In this document: positions 49,181 to 60,956 of the stretch, piece after piece
Position numbering within the stretch: position 1 is the stretch's first letter
Layout of the letters: each line of letters opens with the position of its first letter
Origin: Caprella mutica
Lineage: Eukaryota > Arthropoda > Malacostraca > Amphipoda > Caprellidae
Length of the DNA: 64,000 nucleotides
Reading direction: 5' to 3'
Assembly: GCA_947561585.1 (NCBI GenBank)
Contig: CANNZV010001064.1
Location: 50,130 to 114,129, forward strand
Notes under the pieces: model-generated
The model's input: only the letters and a program-made list of their open reading frames with translations
Databases searched by the model: none
Told to the model about the DNA's origin: nothing
Made by a program: the position numbers and the translations under genes

Positions 49181-50689
49181 CTAAAATATCAGTTGAAATT
49201 TCAACTCGATTACCAAGTTCACTTCAACAAGTTTTGTAACATTTACCCAAAAAGTTACTTCATCTTCGGCGTTTATATTCAGCCAGAAAAGATGCCTCAT
49301 TGAGTCTATGACATGCACGGTGGAGGAAAGGTCTACATACATTTTGAAATTATTCAGTGTTCGAATGTTATATTTTTAGGTAATGAGGCATAAAATTTAA
49401 TTTTTGCAGGAATAAATGTTGGTGCACTCTTTCGAGTCTATCAAAAGAGATGGAATTTATTTTCTGTATTTTACATCTTTCTTATTATTGATCAATATTG
49501 AAAAAAAAGTCTAGCCTAAAATCATGAATTTTACCAAATTTCTTTATGATTCTTTGAATCGCTTTTACAAATCAACCATGAATAGAAAATGAAGCTTAGG
49601 AAAAATGATTTTAAATTGAAAATATGATTAAATATCATCAAATACTGCGAGTAGAAAATTCTACAAAGATTTTTATATAATCATTTTGTTGGTATATATG
49701 TAGCGTCATATAAGTATTATTATTTCTAATGTTCTCTTTTCATTGGAGATTTTCATTTTATAAGTAAATATCTCGAAGAAATTCTTTTATTAATTTATTA
49801 TTATCATATAAGCAAGTATGCAATTTAGCTTTATTTTATTGCAGTTTACCCTTTAATATTTTCTTTACTGCATTTTTCGTTAAGAAAATAACTAGAGGTT
49901 TAACTGATGTATATGAATATGATTAGTAATCATTATTTTTGATCGATTTAAGGAAAACAGTATTATGAACAATGAAATTAGCAACAATAATCAAAAGTAG
50001 TTTACTGAGCTCGACTTTTATCATGCAGAATATTTAACAAATTTATGCACTGACAATAATGGTCATCAATAATTAGGTATGTTCGAGATTTAATGCAGAA
50101 AATATTGTCCGATATCACCGTGATGCAACGTTTTTACAATTTTATTATCGTATTTTGTTGAATAAAATAAAATAATATCGGATTTTTTTTTTTTTTTTTT
50201 AATCAAACATACCTACCATTTTTTTCATCAAAAACATCAAAAATGCCTAGTTACCTACACAGACACTCACCGTTCTCGGAAAATGAGTGTTAGGTTAGAT
50301 CATGAACCAGTCTAACCATTTTAAATTTTGTGTGACATATCATGACCTCAACTAACCCCCACTTTCCGAGTACGATGAGCGTAAATAAGTGTCAGAATAT
50401 TGTCAAGTGAAACGTTCCACTAAATACAAATGGCGCCACGTTAACATGTTATCCGTACATATGTTCTAATAGATATTGAACATGTAGCTACCTACAATGC
50501 TGAAACAGGATAACTTGTGTTATTCTGCCTAATACGCATTTTCGTATATTGTAAATTTATGATAGAAAATTAAATATGGAGGTTGTTTGGTAGAACGTGT
50601 CACAGTGGGTGCCTACTTTAAAAAAATTTAACCCCTAAAAAATTTAAGACATATTTGTTTCACAACATAACCAGTGAAAATACCTAACT
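49181..50689. other. AT-rich intergenic DNA, no gene seen
   Basis: One less AT-rich patch (50260-50420) with an inverted pair ACACTCACCGTTCTCGG / CCGAGTACGATGAGCGT, probably a MITE. No supported coding frame. Confidence 0.5.
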
Positions 50690-51145
50690 GAACAGGAATG
50701 CGTAAATATACGGGAATAAGTAATTGAATGGGAATACATAAATGTACGGGAATAAATAACTGCACGGTAATAAGTAGGGTTGTGACAATATGCGTTTTAA
50801 ATCATAGATCCTGAAAATATTACAGACGGATTGAATTAAAGAGTATTGAATGGTTCTACACCAGCGTTATATAGTATTCGATACCATTTCATTTCGTTTT
50901 GTCTATGATATTCTTAAGATCTTTGATTTAAAGCGCATATTGTCACAATCCTAGTAATAAGTATATGAACAGGAATATGTAAATGTACGGGAATAACAAA
51001 ATAAGGAATTTTCTAAAAAGATAATATCGCTACCAGTACTAAATGTAAAATTATTTACCTTTAGTATTCGTATTGATATTTTCTCCTTAGCCAACTCTTT
51101 ATGGGTAAGTTACGTATCCCCGTACAGTTACGCATTGCCGTACTG
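50690..51145. mobile_element. Foldback-type element with a MITE inserted
   Basis: The left part repeats words like GTACGGGAATAAGTAA and GGAATACATAAATG; the right edge (51105-51145) has them inverted (TTACGTATCCCCGTAC, TTACGCATTGCCGTACTG). Inserted at 50770-50960 is an inverted-repeat element. Confidence 0.5.
50770..50960. mobile_element. GTGACAATATGC inverted-repeat element
   Basis: TAGGGTTGTGACAATATGCG on the left and CGCATATTGTCACAATCCTA on the right, about 190 bp, with AATAAG-like flanks on both sides. Relatives at 30277-30420 and, larger, at 53493-54265. Confidence 0.8.
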
Positions 51146-51589
51146 TAAAACAAATTCTATCAAAACTAAAATTATGTGAAATTACTAGAAAATTTATAAT
51201 TAAAAAAATAATTAATAAACGGTATGTTTATCTACATACCGGAAGCTACCTAGAACAATACATAGAGACTCATAGAGGCAAACCAATACAGTACCTAACT
51301 ATTTGGAGATTACGTACCTAGATAGACAAACCAACCGATACAAGTTGGGATGAGAGATAAAATGAACAGACATATTACATCATCTGTTTGAACTAGAGCA
51401 GCAACAGGAGGAATGAATGAAGTTAATATAGAACAATAGCAACAGGGTAACTTCTGAAAACAACAGTAACAGGAGAGAATGACGTGTGCAGTTAACAGGA
51501 CAACAGTAACTGATAGAAATGACATGAACAGGTAAAAGGGCAACAGTAATAGGAGGAAATGACGTGAATAGTTGATAGGGTAACCGTAA

Positions 51590-52600
51590 CAGAACTGGTC
51601 ATGGGGATCCTGTGACCTATGAAAGAAGATTGACGTTCGAACGGCATGTGGAGGAAGTAACATTGAATATGAACAGAAGGAGAGGACTATTGAGCATGGT
51701 GGCAGGAGTGAGCTGGGACTGGTGGAAGGAGGATTCCATCAAGATCTATACGTGGGGGAATAAACCAATCTAGCTTGAGTTCCGAACCTAACCTCGAATG
51801 CAGTAACAGTGATTGCCGTCAACACCAGGAGTACCCCTACGAGATGCTGTCTGCTAGAGGTGAGTCTGTAGAAAACGAGGAACGTGCGAGAGGTGAAAGG
51901 GCATGGATAGAGAAGATTTTAGGAGGAATCTGGGGATAAGGGAGGTTCTGAGGAGGTCGATCTGGAAGGATGGAGTAGAGGGATGGAGCATCAGGAGAGA
52001 AGATGAGAGAGAGAGAGCATTTCTTCGAGACGCGGCACACCTTGCATGATAAAGTATATTTAGACGAGGATAAGTGATCCAACTGAGGAAAGACTGATAA
52101 GATCAATGGAAGCACTGGAACTGTGTGGTCAGCTGGGTCTAGTGTGGTGCACGGACGGATCGCAGAAGGGGAAGTGGAAAAAGGAGGGATTGGAGTGGTG
52201 GCGAGAAGAGGAGAAGTGACAGTGGAGAAGTGGAAGTGTTCTTTTCTGGTGTTATTACGGCATCACGCACCAGCAGGAGGAGGTACGAGAGAGAAGTGAG
52301 AGAAAGCAGAGAGGAGAACATTGCAAAGGGACAGTGAGTTAACCTGGTCAGATTTCAGTCATGACACCACCCGGCAGTAAGGAAATGAAGAAGACTGGTG
52401 CGTTTGGAGGGGACGGCGGAGTGCAGACTTTGTGGGGAGGAGGAGGAGAGTAGCGATCACTAGTCGATTCGGTGCCAGGCACATGATGAGGGTAGGAGCA
52501 TGGACTGGGTTGGGAGAACATTATTTTGGGGAGCTACTAAAGGATTCGGGTACTTTGCGACTTTCAGAAGAATCCTGAGTCGGCTGAGGTTAATAAAATA
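51590..52600 (+). pseudogene. Decayed non-LTR retrotransposon, 3' end of ORF2
   Basis: Coding remnants in changing plus-strand frames: RRLTFERHVEEVTLNMNRR then GLLSMVAGVSWDWWKEDS near 51635-51750 (the region after the reverse transcriptase palm in LINE ORF2), WCTDGSQ near 52145-52165 (RNase H-like), and CRLCGEEEESSDHLV near 52425-52470 (the C-terminal Cys/His motif CxxC...H...C of R1/Jockey/I-type elements). It ends near AATAAAATAACAACATCAAC at 52590. Frameshifts and stops mean it is dead and 5'-truncated. It is GC-richer than the surroundings. Confidence 0.75.
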
Positions 52601-53301
52601 ACAACATCAACAATAACACTGCAATAGAAAGGAATTTCGTGAACAATTAAGGTATTTGGTAAAGTCATCGCGGTAAATTCATCGCTGGTAAATTCATCGC
52701 ATGGTAAATTCATCGCATAGTAAATTCATCGCGTGGTAAATTCATCGCATGGCAAATTCATCGCATGATAAATTCATCGCATGGTACATTATAAAATTAA
52801 ATTGAGAAACTTAAATATACTTTTTGCAAATTATCTTTATTTTTCGCTGGATTAGTGTAACTTGTTTGTAAGAATCTGTGATGTTAGTTTACTTTAAATG
52901 ATTGGATTTTAGTAATAGAATGTCATATAATTTTCGCATGTATATCATTCAATTAATATTTAATTTACAATATTTAATATGTGAATATACTTGCATTAAT
53001 TTATTATTTTATAGTTATGCATATTTTTCTTTAATTTGAATTTTTAATATTTCTCAAATTACGTATTTGGGTAGCTACTCATAGTTTGAACAATAACATA
53101 ACTGTAAATGCTACACCTCTTTGAAAATATGATCAGCAAAGCATAATTGCCTCAGTAAATGGGAACCAGGTTTTCTAATTATTTAAGAGTTATTGATAAC
53201 AATTTATCTTTTTAAAAGTAATTTAGATATATTTTTTGTGAAGTTGTAACGATAGAATTGAATCTTAATATTAACGGTTTGCTTTAGCAACATATCCATA
53301 T

Positions 53302-54432
53302 ATTATTTTGTTGACCGACAATTGGGCCACGACAATTGGGCACAAGATAATTGGTCCCGGGGCAATTAGGCCCCACGACAATTGGGCCCCGTACAATTGG
53401 GCCCACGACAATTGGGCCCAAGGACCAAAATCTTTTTTTCTCATTTTTTCAGAGTCTACAGTATCAACTTAATTAAAGACCATTGCTACCGTAATAACTA
53501 GGGATGTGACAATATGCGTTTGGTATAAAAATGTAGTCTTGAGCATAATTAAAATATAGAATATTCTTAATATGAAAAAAACATTCTTGTTATGAAACAT
53601 ATATATCTTTTAATAGAACATATTCGTTTCATGAATAAATGGTTTTATTCTTTTAAATTACTATAAATTTCTATTCTGAGATAGGTCATGTAAGCAACAT
53701 ATTTCCTAGTTACAGTGTACCTCTATAGTGAACTCCTGCATATAGTGAATGAGTTAGGATGTAACCAATAGAAAATAAGAATGTAGCTATTTTAGATGAA
53801 GAGACAATAGAAAATAAGAGTACATGCATTTAAAGAAGGCCGTGGCCCTCCAAGACATGCTGAAATTATTGGAACATACAATTAGTCGAATTAAAGTTAT
53901 TAGTTATGTGAATTTGTTGAAACCTGTTCACTGTTCAGTGTTCAATATAGAAGAGTTTCATAAATTAGTATTACAAAAGGTATTTTCACAATTTCATTTT
54001 ATCCCTACAACTCTTCAAATTTTCTTAGTTTAATGTCACGAAAATCTTTAAAATTCACATAACATGATTCAAGTTAATAAAAAATATTTAAATACTTCAA
54101 ATATTTTCATTACACCGAAACATGAGATTAGTATACAAACGTGATTTCACGAGCTTATCAATATACACCTTATCAAGTATATCAAACGAATTTTAAAATT
54201 ACAAACATATTTTTAGAGAATATAAAACATATTTCTAATATAATATTGTCACAACCCTAATAATGACAAAGTAACACTTCTTTATTGTGTCTTCTGCCCA
54301 ATTTTTTCTGAGTTCGATTGTTTTGGAGCCCAATTGTCGTGGGCCCAATTGTCGTGAGCCAAATGTCGTTGGGACCAATTTTCCTGGGGATCAATTGTCT
54401 TGGGCCCAATTGTCGGTGCACCATATTGTTTG
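53302..54432. mobile_element. Middle nested element, ACAATTGGGCCC ends
   Basis: The left arm (53318-53422) repeats GACAATTGGGCCCAC seven times in varied form. The right arm (54290-54420) has GTGGGCCCAATTGTC and variants. Tips: ACCGACAATTGGGCC on the left and GGGCCCAATTGTCGGT on the right. It encloses the element 53493-54265. Confidence 0.8.
53493..54265. mobile_element. Innermost nested element, GTGACAATATG ends
   Basis: TAATAACTAGGGATGTGACA on the left and ATTGTCACAACCCTAATAAT on the right. TAATAA-type flanks resemble those of 50770-50960. It holds a pogo-like end (CTCTATAGTGAACTCCTG) at 53710 and a 69-codon open frame at 53824-54033 that I do not trust as a gene. Confidence 0.7.
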
Positions 54433-54664
54433 TAACGTTTCAATGTCTTTAAAAGAAAATCATCTTTTATTTACCTCTCAATTATTTGTATTATCTACCT
54501 TCCTTTTATATGTCATCGATGATTTACTATGCGATGAATTTACCTGCGATGAAATTACCATGCGGCCTTTAACTGAAATGGTTTTTTTCTTCCCTATTAA
54601 TTATATTAAGTACTCAATAAAATTTAATAATTTTCAATAACATTTTCTATTTTATTGTAGCCTT

Positions 54665-54679
54665 TGACGTCAGTAAACA
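54665..54679. promoter_or_regulatory. Perfect CRE overlapping a forkhead-type site
   Basis: TGACGTCA (54665-54672), the consensus for CREB/ATF bZIP dimers, runs directly into GTAAACA, a forkhead core. It is about 160 bp upstream of the predicted start site, and a CRE-like TGACGTAA lies at 54782-54789. Confidence 0.5.
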
Positions 54680-54798
54680 CTAACATACCATGAATCATCT
54701 TCAGTATGTCAGATCAGCTGCCCGGCCGGCGTACCGTGGAACGCGATCATGTTCCCGACATGTTCAGTTCAAGTTGATACATGACGTAATGGTTATCA

Positions 54799-54834
54799 TA
54801 TAAAAGGGGGCATGGAAGGTGAACGTTTTCAGTT
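54799..54834 (+). promoter_or_regulatory. TATA box and arthropod initiator
   Basis: TATAAAAG at 54799-54806 and TCAGTT at 54829-54834. The initiator A (54831) is 32 bp from the first T of the TATA box, the spacing expected for a focused RNA polymerase II promoter. The predicted 5' UTR is about 103 nt before ATG 54934. Confidence 0.75.
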
Positions 54835-54933
54835 GTTTTCTATAGTTATCACGATCTAGAGAGATCTAGAGAGAGCTAAATCGTGTGGAGGTGTTTTATT
54901 TATTTTAATATATGCGATATAAATATATTTAAA

Positions 54934-56434
54934 ATGGAATACCAACCAATAAACTACGGTGGATACTCAAGTAATCCATTATCAGTGAATTATTTAAAAG
55001 AAACCTATTTATCGGGATTCGATCCAAATGTAAGTATTTTGTAGTAATTTAAATTGAAATTGGGAAGATATTAATTACAATTAAGATGAAATATCACGCA
55101 GATATAGGGTATGATACGAATTATCGGACAGTTCCACGTTTCCGGTCACAATTTTTTTTTTCATTAATTTGACTTGTTATTTTAATTGGTATCCATGATA
55201 CCTAAAGACATCATGGATACCAATTAAAATAACGAATTAGACGGTATTTTTTTTTATTAATGACCGAAAATGTGAAACTGTCCAACAACTCGTTACTTAC
55301 ATTTCAATAATGTTCTTTCTTATGAGATGGGAAATCTGTTTGCATTTATATTTAGTTTAATAATTTTAATTTGGAATATAGTTTTTTTGATAAAGTTATT
55401 ATTTAATAATTATGAATTATGTAATTATTTAATTTTTTATTAATTTATTTACAAAAACCTGAGAGATGTACAGTTTGCTAAAAAGTAAAATTCGTAATAT
55501 TGTACTACATATTGCAATTTTTTGAAAAAAAACATAAGTCGAATGTCATTGATTCCCAGACAAAAAAATTATGGTGCAGCCATAGAAGATTAATAGTCAT
55601 CTTTTAATCTTCTATGGCCCCACCATAACTTCCTAACTGGTTGATAAGAGGGCTTGATTAATATGAATGTCCTTTTAATCTTCCCTTTTATTTATGATAT
55701 TATTTAACCATGATTAATTTTCTTATAACCAATGTTGGTTGTGTCGACTTCTTTTATTAGAGTAATTTTATTTATGTTCATAAGAATTTTATCAAATTGT
55801 GAAAAGTAAATGCAAATTGCAGTCGAGTATAGATAGCGTCTAGATTTTTCGAATACATTTCACCAACATTAAAAATAAATTATTTTCGAACGTGAAAAAA
55901 GTATGTCCCTTTTTTTCGGTCAAATTTTTAATAATTAAAGTTATGAAATAAAATTTTCCAAATCTAAATTATAAAAAATATTTGCACCACCCAATGATCA
56001 ATATTTAAAATTAAATTAAATAATTTCAAATGCTTTACCAAAATTAACGAAATTTTAGATTTATATTAAAGGTGTTATGTACATTAATTAAACTCAATGC
56101 ATTTGATCTATAATGGTAAAATGATTTCATTTTAAAGCAAATAATTGCGCATCTTTGGATTTCTTCAATTTGAATCATTTTTATGAGTCGTTTCAATATT
56201 TTTTCTTCTCAACCAATAAACATTATGTGAATTTTCAATTTAAATAATAAAAATTACAATTGGTAATTACTAACCAAAAATGTAAGAGAATTTGAATTAA
56301 AACTACCTGTCACTATTCAAATTCTTCCTAGGCAAGAAGGATTATTTCATGAGAGAGTAAGGAAATTTCCCAGGAATAATTCCTTCTTGCCTGGGATAGA
56401 GTACAGATTCTTGTTTCGTCAATAAAAGCGTATC

Positions 56435-56465
<31 letters not shown>

Positions 56466-59339
56466 CACAAAATATTCCCTTACAATGTTAGCTGCTATTC
56501 GGGATGTATAGCAGCCAAAAATAAGAATACAAATCAATGAAAGGAACACTCAGGCCCGGAAAAGCAGTTGCTTCTAGGGCATCCTAATAGTAAAAAAAAA
56601 TGAAAAAAAAAATTACACACGTGCTAAGAAATAAACTATATGTACCTATATAATTTCTTTCAATGGCATTCCTTATCTCATTCTATAACAGTGCTATGAT
56701 TGATACATTCACACTCACATGTTATAGATATACTGTGTCTATATACACATTCATGTGAATCACTTGATAATTAAAATAGGGTACACTTTTTATATCTTCA
56801 ACGAAAGGAGGAAAAATATTCATTTTAATAATTTCTCTAAATTGGTTGAAAAATTTGGATTTTTTTTAAATTCATAAAAAACTAATATTTTATAAATTCA
56901 TAACAAATTAATGTTTCGTAAAATTCATAACAAATTAATGTTTCGTAAAATTCATAACAAATTAATGTTTTGTAAATTCATAAAAGATTAATATTTTTTC
57001 AAATATACATGTTTTCCAATAAAATGAAAGAAAAGATAAATGAATACATAGTTAAAAAGTAAAAGAACATTTTTCAAGAAAAAGGGATGAAGTAACTCTT
57101 TGATAATTGTTTAAAGTTCATATATAAATAAAATTTAGTTGCAAACATTGTACCCTAACCCATTTTTTCATTCAATAACTTCAGGAAATTATTGGCTGAC
57201 ATGACGTAACAAGTAACTAACTCAACCATTTATATCTTGTACACGCTTTATATAAGAACATACATACACACACACGCACATAACTTGTACATATCAGCAG
57301 GCTATGTTCTGAACATGTTTGCAGTATCTCGTCACAACGCTTTCCACTCACATCATCTGAAGCAATGGCTTACAAACGGAAATTTCTTCGTCAGTACCAG
57401 TTAGAATTGGATGCAAGAGAGCAGATTTTGGTGATAACTTACGTCTACTATACTAAGGACACTATAATCAGTGAATTAGGCGACAACTGTGAATAAAGTG
57501 ACTCTGTGTGTGCATTTGGATGATATTGTGTTGCTTTAGATGTTAAAAGAGTGCTTAGATAGTTATTGGAGTTTAATAAAATGTTTCTTAAACGTAAATT
57601 ACGGCCCGTGAAGATGGTGCTTGTTTCTCCGTTCGATTAAATCTTTATACATTTCGGAATTAATTAAATATCGATGTTAGAAAGGGTTAGGTGTCGTTAT
57701 TTTTTAAACTAAATAAGATGCAAATATGAAATGATGACATAGTAAAAGAAAGTTTTCTCGATCAGATATTCTTTAGATTTTAAAATACAAGGAAAAAACC
57801 ATTCCTGATTGTCATTTCTGTCGACTGGTTTCTCTTTTTAAAAAAAATATTTCAATGATTATTACGTAATGCATTATGAATTTCCAATTAATTTAATAGG
57901 AAAAATTATTCAGGCCGTATGAGGTCTTCTCAATAGTCCGACACCCTGATCACGCAATGTAGTTTGTTGCATCCGCTAGTTTGTTGTACTGCACTGTTCA
58001 GGGCCACACGCTCATCGATATGCATATATTTAGAAATGAAACTGCAAGAGTGTTGGACCAATTAATAGTAACCATGCAGTTTGTCAATACCAAATAATTC
58101 TGGTTATTTTAGATCCATCCAAAGTTTAATGATGTAGTTTAAATAAAACAAAGAGTATTTCTTATATTTTTTAGTTGCTAAGTTATCATTCTATAGAGAA
58201 AAATAAATATGCCTAATTTTTTGTTTAATGAATTTTTTTTCTCAATTTTCAGATTTTAAAACTGTTTTATTCATGTTGACTCAAATAACTTATTAATTTA
58301 TATTTTATCTTTTCAGTCAACCCCATCCCGTGACTTTGATGGAATACCTACCGAGACGAGCGATGGTCCATTGTTCAACAATTACCAATCCGATAGTTGT
58401 TACGGACATTCCTCTAATGCCAGTCATGGGGATTTATTGCTGCCGCCGGAACACCAATCAGGATCTATATATTCACCTCAGTATCAGTCAGGATCAATGT
58501 ATTCACCTGAGGACCAATCAGGATCAACGTTTTCGACGGATCACCAATCAGGATCAATGAATTCATCTCAGTATCAATCAGGATCATTGTACTTACCTGA
58601 GGACCAATCAGGATCAATGTTTCCAATTGAATCTTCCAATCTTGCTGGTCCAACTGACGTGGTGAAAAGGAAGAGGAAACCAAAAATGAGTAAACTGGAA
58701 ATGACTAAAGAGCAGTGGGCAGAATATCAAAGACAAAATGTAAGTATATATACTTGTAAAGTAAAAATGATTGTACACATATTGCATGGGTCTAAATATA
58801 TGAAATAATATCTATTATTAGGTTTTTCCTCACTAAAATAACGGAATATCAACTCGCATTTTGAAAACCACATAAGAAGAATATTTGGAAAATTATCATA
58901 AATCTGAAGTATTGCAAGAAATATATACTTTTGTACCTCCTTTGATATGAACAGACTCTTTAAATGTCTTTCTATTTGATATCCAGCCAAAATTCTCATC
59001 AGTGATTCATGAAAAGATAATACCTGTTTATCATCTCCAAGAAGAGGTCATTAGTCAACTATGACGTGAACACTAACTTATATCCGTATCATGATAAAAC
59101 TTAATTTTCATAATAATCATATTCGCGCTATAATACCTACCCAACACTTGCAGATTTCAAAAATCAATTTTACAAAACCAATTGAAGTAAGAGAAACCTG
59201 ATTGTGTCGGTTTTATTAATTTTCATTTATTTATTTCATTTTTCAGAGTAGGATGAGGATGCAGAACAAGAGGGACAGGGACAAGCTGAAGAAACAAGCT
59301 GCTGATTCCAGTGACCCAAACAATCTCTTCAATCACTAG
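54934..59339 (+). CDS. Unrecognised protein with SGS-rich repeats and a basic C-terminus
   Basis: Three exons, 54934-55029, 58317-58739 and 59247-59339, join in phase 0 with good sites (CCAAAT|GTAAGT, TTTTCAG|TCA, CAAAAT|GTAAGT, TTTTCAG|AGT) and encode 203 residues. The N-terminus is rich in Tyr and Asn (MEYQPINYGGYSSNP). The middle holds six or seven ten-residue repeats of the type QSGSMYSPED. The end is strongly basic: KRKRKPKM, then QWAEYQRQNSRMRMQNKRDR and KLKKQ. The spacing of W, N and RDRD recalls a bZIP basic region, but the NxxAAxxSR core and a leucine zipper are missing, so this is only a resemblance. A nuclear DNA-binding or disordered regulator is a reasonable guess. Poly(A) signal AATAAA at 59443-59448. 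The promoter carries CRE-type sites. Confidence 0.75.
55106..55300. mobile_element. Inverted-repeat MITE, family A (in intron 1 of the basic-protein gene)
   Basis: GAATTATCGGACAGTTCCAC on the left, GTGAAACTGTCCAACAACTC on the right, with GGTATCCATGATACC and CATGGATACC facing each other inside. Confidence 0.78.
55566..55632. mobile_element. Short hairpin element, family C
   Basis: ATTATGGTGCAGCCATAGAA GATTAA and the inverse TTAATC TTCTATGGCCCCACCATAA form a 30-bp stem with a short loop. Confidence 0.7.
56325..56400. mobile_element. Small hairpin, CCTAGGCAAGAAGGA type
   Basis: TTCCTAGGCAAGAAGGATTA pairs with AATTCCTTCTTGCCTGGGA. Related words at 20790-20850. Confidence 0.6.
56430..56600 (-). 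mobile_element. Possible retroelement 3' end with (TAAA)n tail
   Basis: A (TTTA)n run at 56436-56465 on the plus strand is followed by 130 bp of less AT-rich unique-looking DNA (GCTGCTATTCGGGATGTATA, CCCGGAAAAGCAGTTGCTTC). A (TAAA)n tail on the minus strand would suit a LINE or SINE end. No coding sequence visible. Confidence 0.35.
56880..57000. repeat. 27-28 bp TTCATAACAAATTAATGTTT repeat, about 4 copies
   Basis: Imperfect tandem copies with TTTCGTAAAA spacers. Confidence 0.75.
57249..57430 (+). other. Candidate alternative first exon and promoter
   Basis: TATATAAG at 57249-57256 is followed by less AT-rich DNA and a 22-codon frame starting CAATGGCTTACAAACGG (ATG 57365), reading MAYKRKFLRQYQLELDAREQ before ATTTTG|GTGATA. 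That donor would be phase 0, compatible with the next exon at 58317. This would give a second isoform with a basic N-terminus. The donor is not strong, and no initiator sits at ideal spacing. Confidence 0.35.
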
Positions 59340-59442
59340 TGGACCATCTTGGGAAACTACCGCACCTGTTGGAATTGGGGACCTGTTCGTGGACCTTTTC
59401 CTATGCTCAAAAAAATACCTAGACCCTAAGATCCTTATACCA

Positions 59443-59448
59443 AATAAA
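59443..59448 (+). terminator. Polyadenylation signal of the basic-protein gene
   Basis: AATAAA 104 nt after the stop codon, followed by an AT run. Confidence 0.7.
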
Positions 59449-59449
59449 A

Positions 59450-60956
59450 TATATATATATGTATTGCCTTTTTGTTATCGGAATGTTTAAGTGTTATTTT
59501 AGGTATTTATATTCAGTTTGCTTGAAAATTGCAATCATTATTTATTTACTGTATTGGGTTTGTATAGATATTTAAGATTTGGATTTAATGGTGTGAAACA
59601 AATTTGTAGTTCTTCTTAAATTTGGTTAGAATTAATTCTGTTATAATTTCCATAATTCCATTATTTAATTACCTATCCAACCAGATTCTCATTAAGTCTA
59701 CACTGTTTTGCAGCATTTACAGATACTATACCAAAGAATCTACTTATCAATCAATGCCCTTCAAACAGTATTTTTTATACCTCTGTAATTTATACTACTG
59801 TACCAATTATTAAGGATTTTTGCTCATGTAATTTTAGATGATATGTATGTAAGAGCCAGAGAAAAAGTTATGGTGGGGCCATTGAAGATTAAGAGGGGAC
59901 CCCTTTTAATTTTATTGTCCTAACTCTTCTATAGCCCAACCATAACTTTGTCTCTGAAAAACTATGAATAAATGAATCTAGTACATGTGTTCCTAATACA
60001 AAATAAGTGCGATTATTTTAATATTTATTTTTGTACTTTTAAAAATATACTTTTAGAAAATCTACCAATGTATTTCAAGACCTTACCATCTAATTAAATT
60101 AATATATAGGCAATCTGATAAGTATGCAACTCGATAAGTATCGCAAACTCAAATCGTAGCAATAGTTTAAATTTATGATTTATAGGTAGCTGTCAATTTA
60201 AAACATACTAAATATTTAATAGGTTATTATTATTTGTTTTGTAAAAGAACGATCTCCCTAAATTACGTAACCAAAACGTGCTGTAGCTAGGTAAGTACTA
60301 CCCAACAAAAATAATTATTCACCTAGTTATTAACCTCTCAAAAAAAAAAAACTTTAATAGGTTCTACTTGCATTACTTGTTACCAGAATTAGTTCACATT
60401 CTGTGATAAGAAAGTTCAAAGTATCAAGTGAATTAAAAGTATTGAAATTCAACCGTAACTTTAACTATCACTTAGTATAGATGCGTAATTAAATAGATAG
60501 TTTGATCCAAGTTATTGGTTGGTGCAACATTTTCGAACACGCAAGAAAAAATAAAATAATTAATATTTACCATTTATTTTAATTGGTGAACATGATACCT
60601 GTAGGTATATAAATCAAAGTATCAAAATAATTACCTATACATACTGAATTTGTGTAAAGCAATGGCTGAATTTTAATACTTTCAATTCATTCGCTACTCT
60701 GAACTTTCATTATAGAGCTTTCATCATTAAACTATACGCTTAGCCAAGCCTTCAAAACCATTTTCTTTATATTCTTACTTATAGAAAATGAAATGTTAAA
60801 GAGTTACAAATAATGTAAATATATAAAGTCCTTCTTCGCTCTAATTAGCTACCATATCTAATAATGGCGGGCTTGCCTGTATTCAAACAGTGATTTAGGC
60901 ATCGCGTAGTGTACGGTACAATATAGAGTAGAATATGAGAATTTAGAATCCATAGT
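59450..60956. other. AT-rich intergenic DNA with MITEs, no gene seen
   Basis: A family C hairpin is at 59856-59960 (AGAGAAAAAGTTATGGTGGG and inverse CCATAACTTTGTCTCT). A one-ended family A remnant is near 60505-60610 (GTTATTGGTTGGTGCAACAT). Confidence 0.55.

Larger units (their letters stand above)
52646..54580. mobile_element. Outermost of three nested inverted-repeat elements
   Basis: The left arm (52660-52790) repeats GGTAAATTCATCGCAT eight or so times. The right arm (54525-54565) has the inverse, ATGCGATGAATTTACC and GCGATGAAATTACCATGC. The outer tips match (TTAAGGTATTTGGTAAAG with the inverse of GGCCTTTAA). The interior contains the element 53302-54432. This is foldback architecture. 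Confidence 0.75.

Noticed and set aside
51310..52321. Minus-strand frames of 60-117 codons
   Set aside because: They are antisense shadows of the decayed non-LTR retrotransposon on the plus strand.
53824..54033. 69-codon open frame inside the innermost nested element
   Set aside because: No splice sites, family motif or promoter; probably captured or chance sequence.
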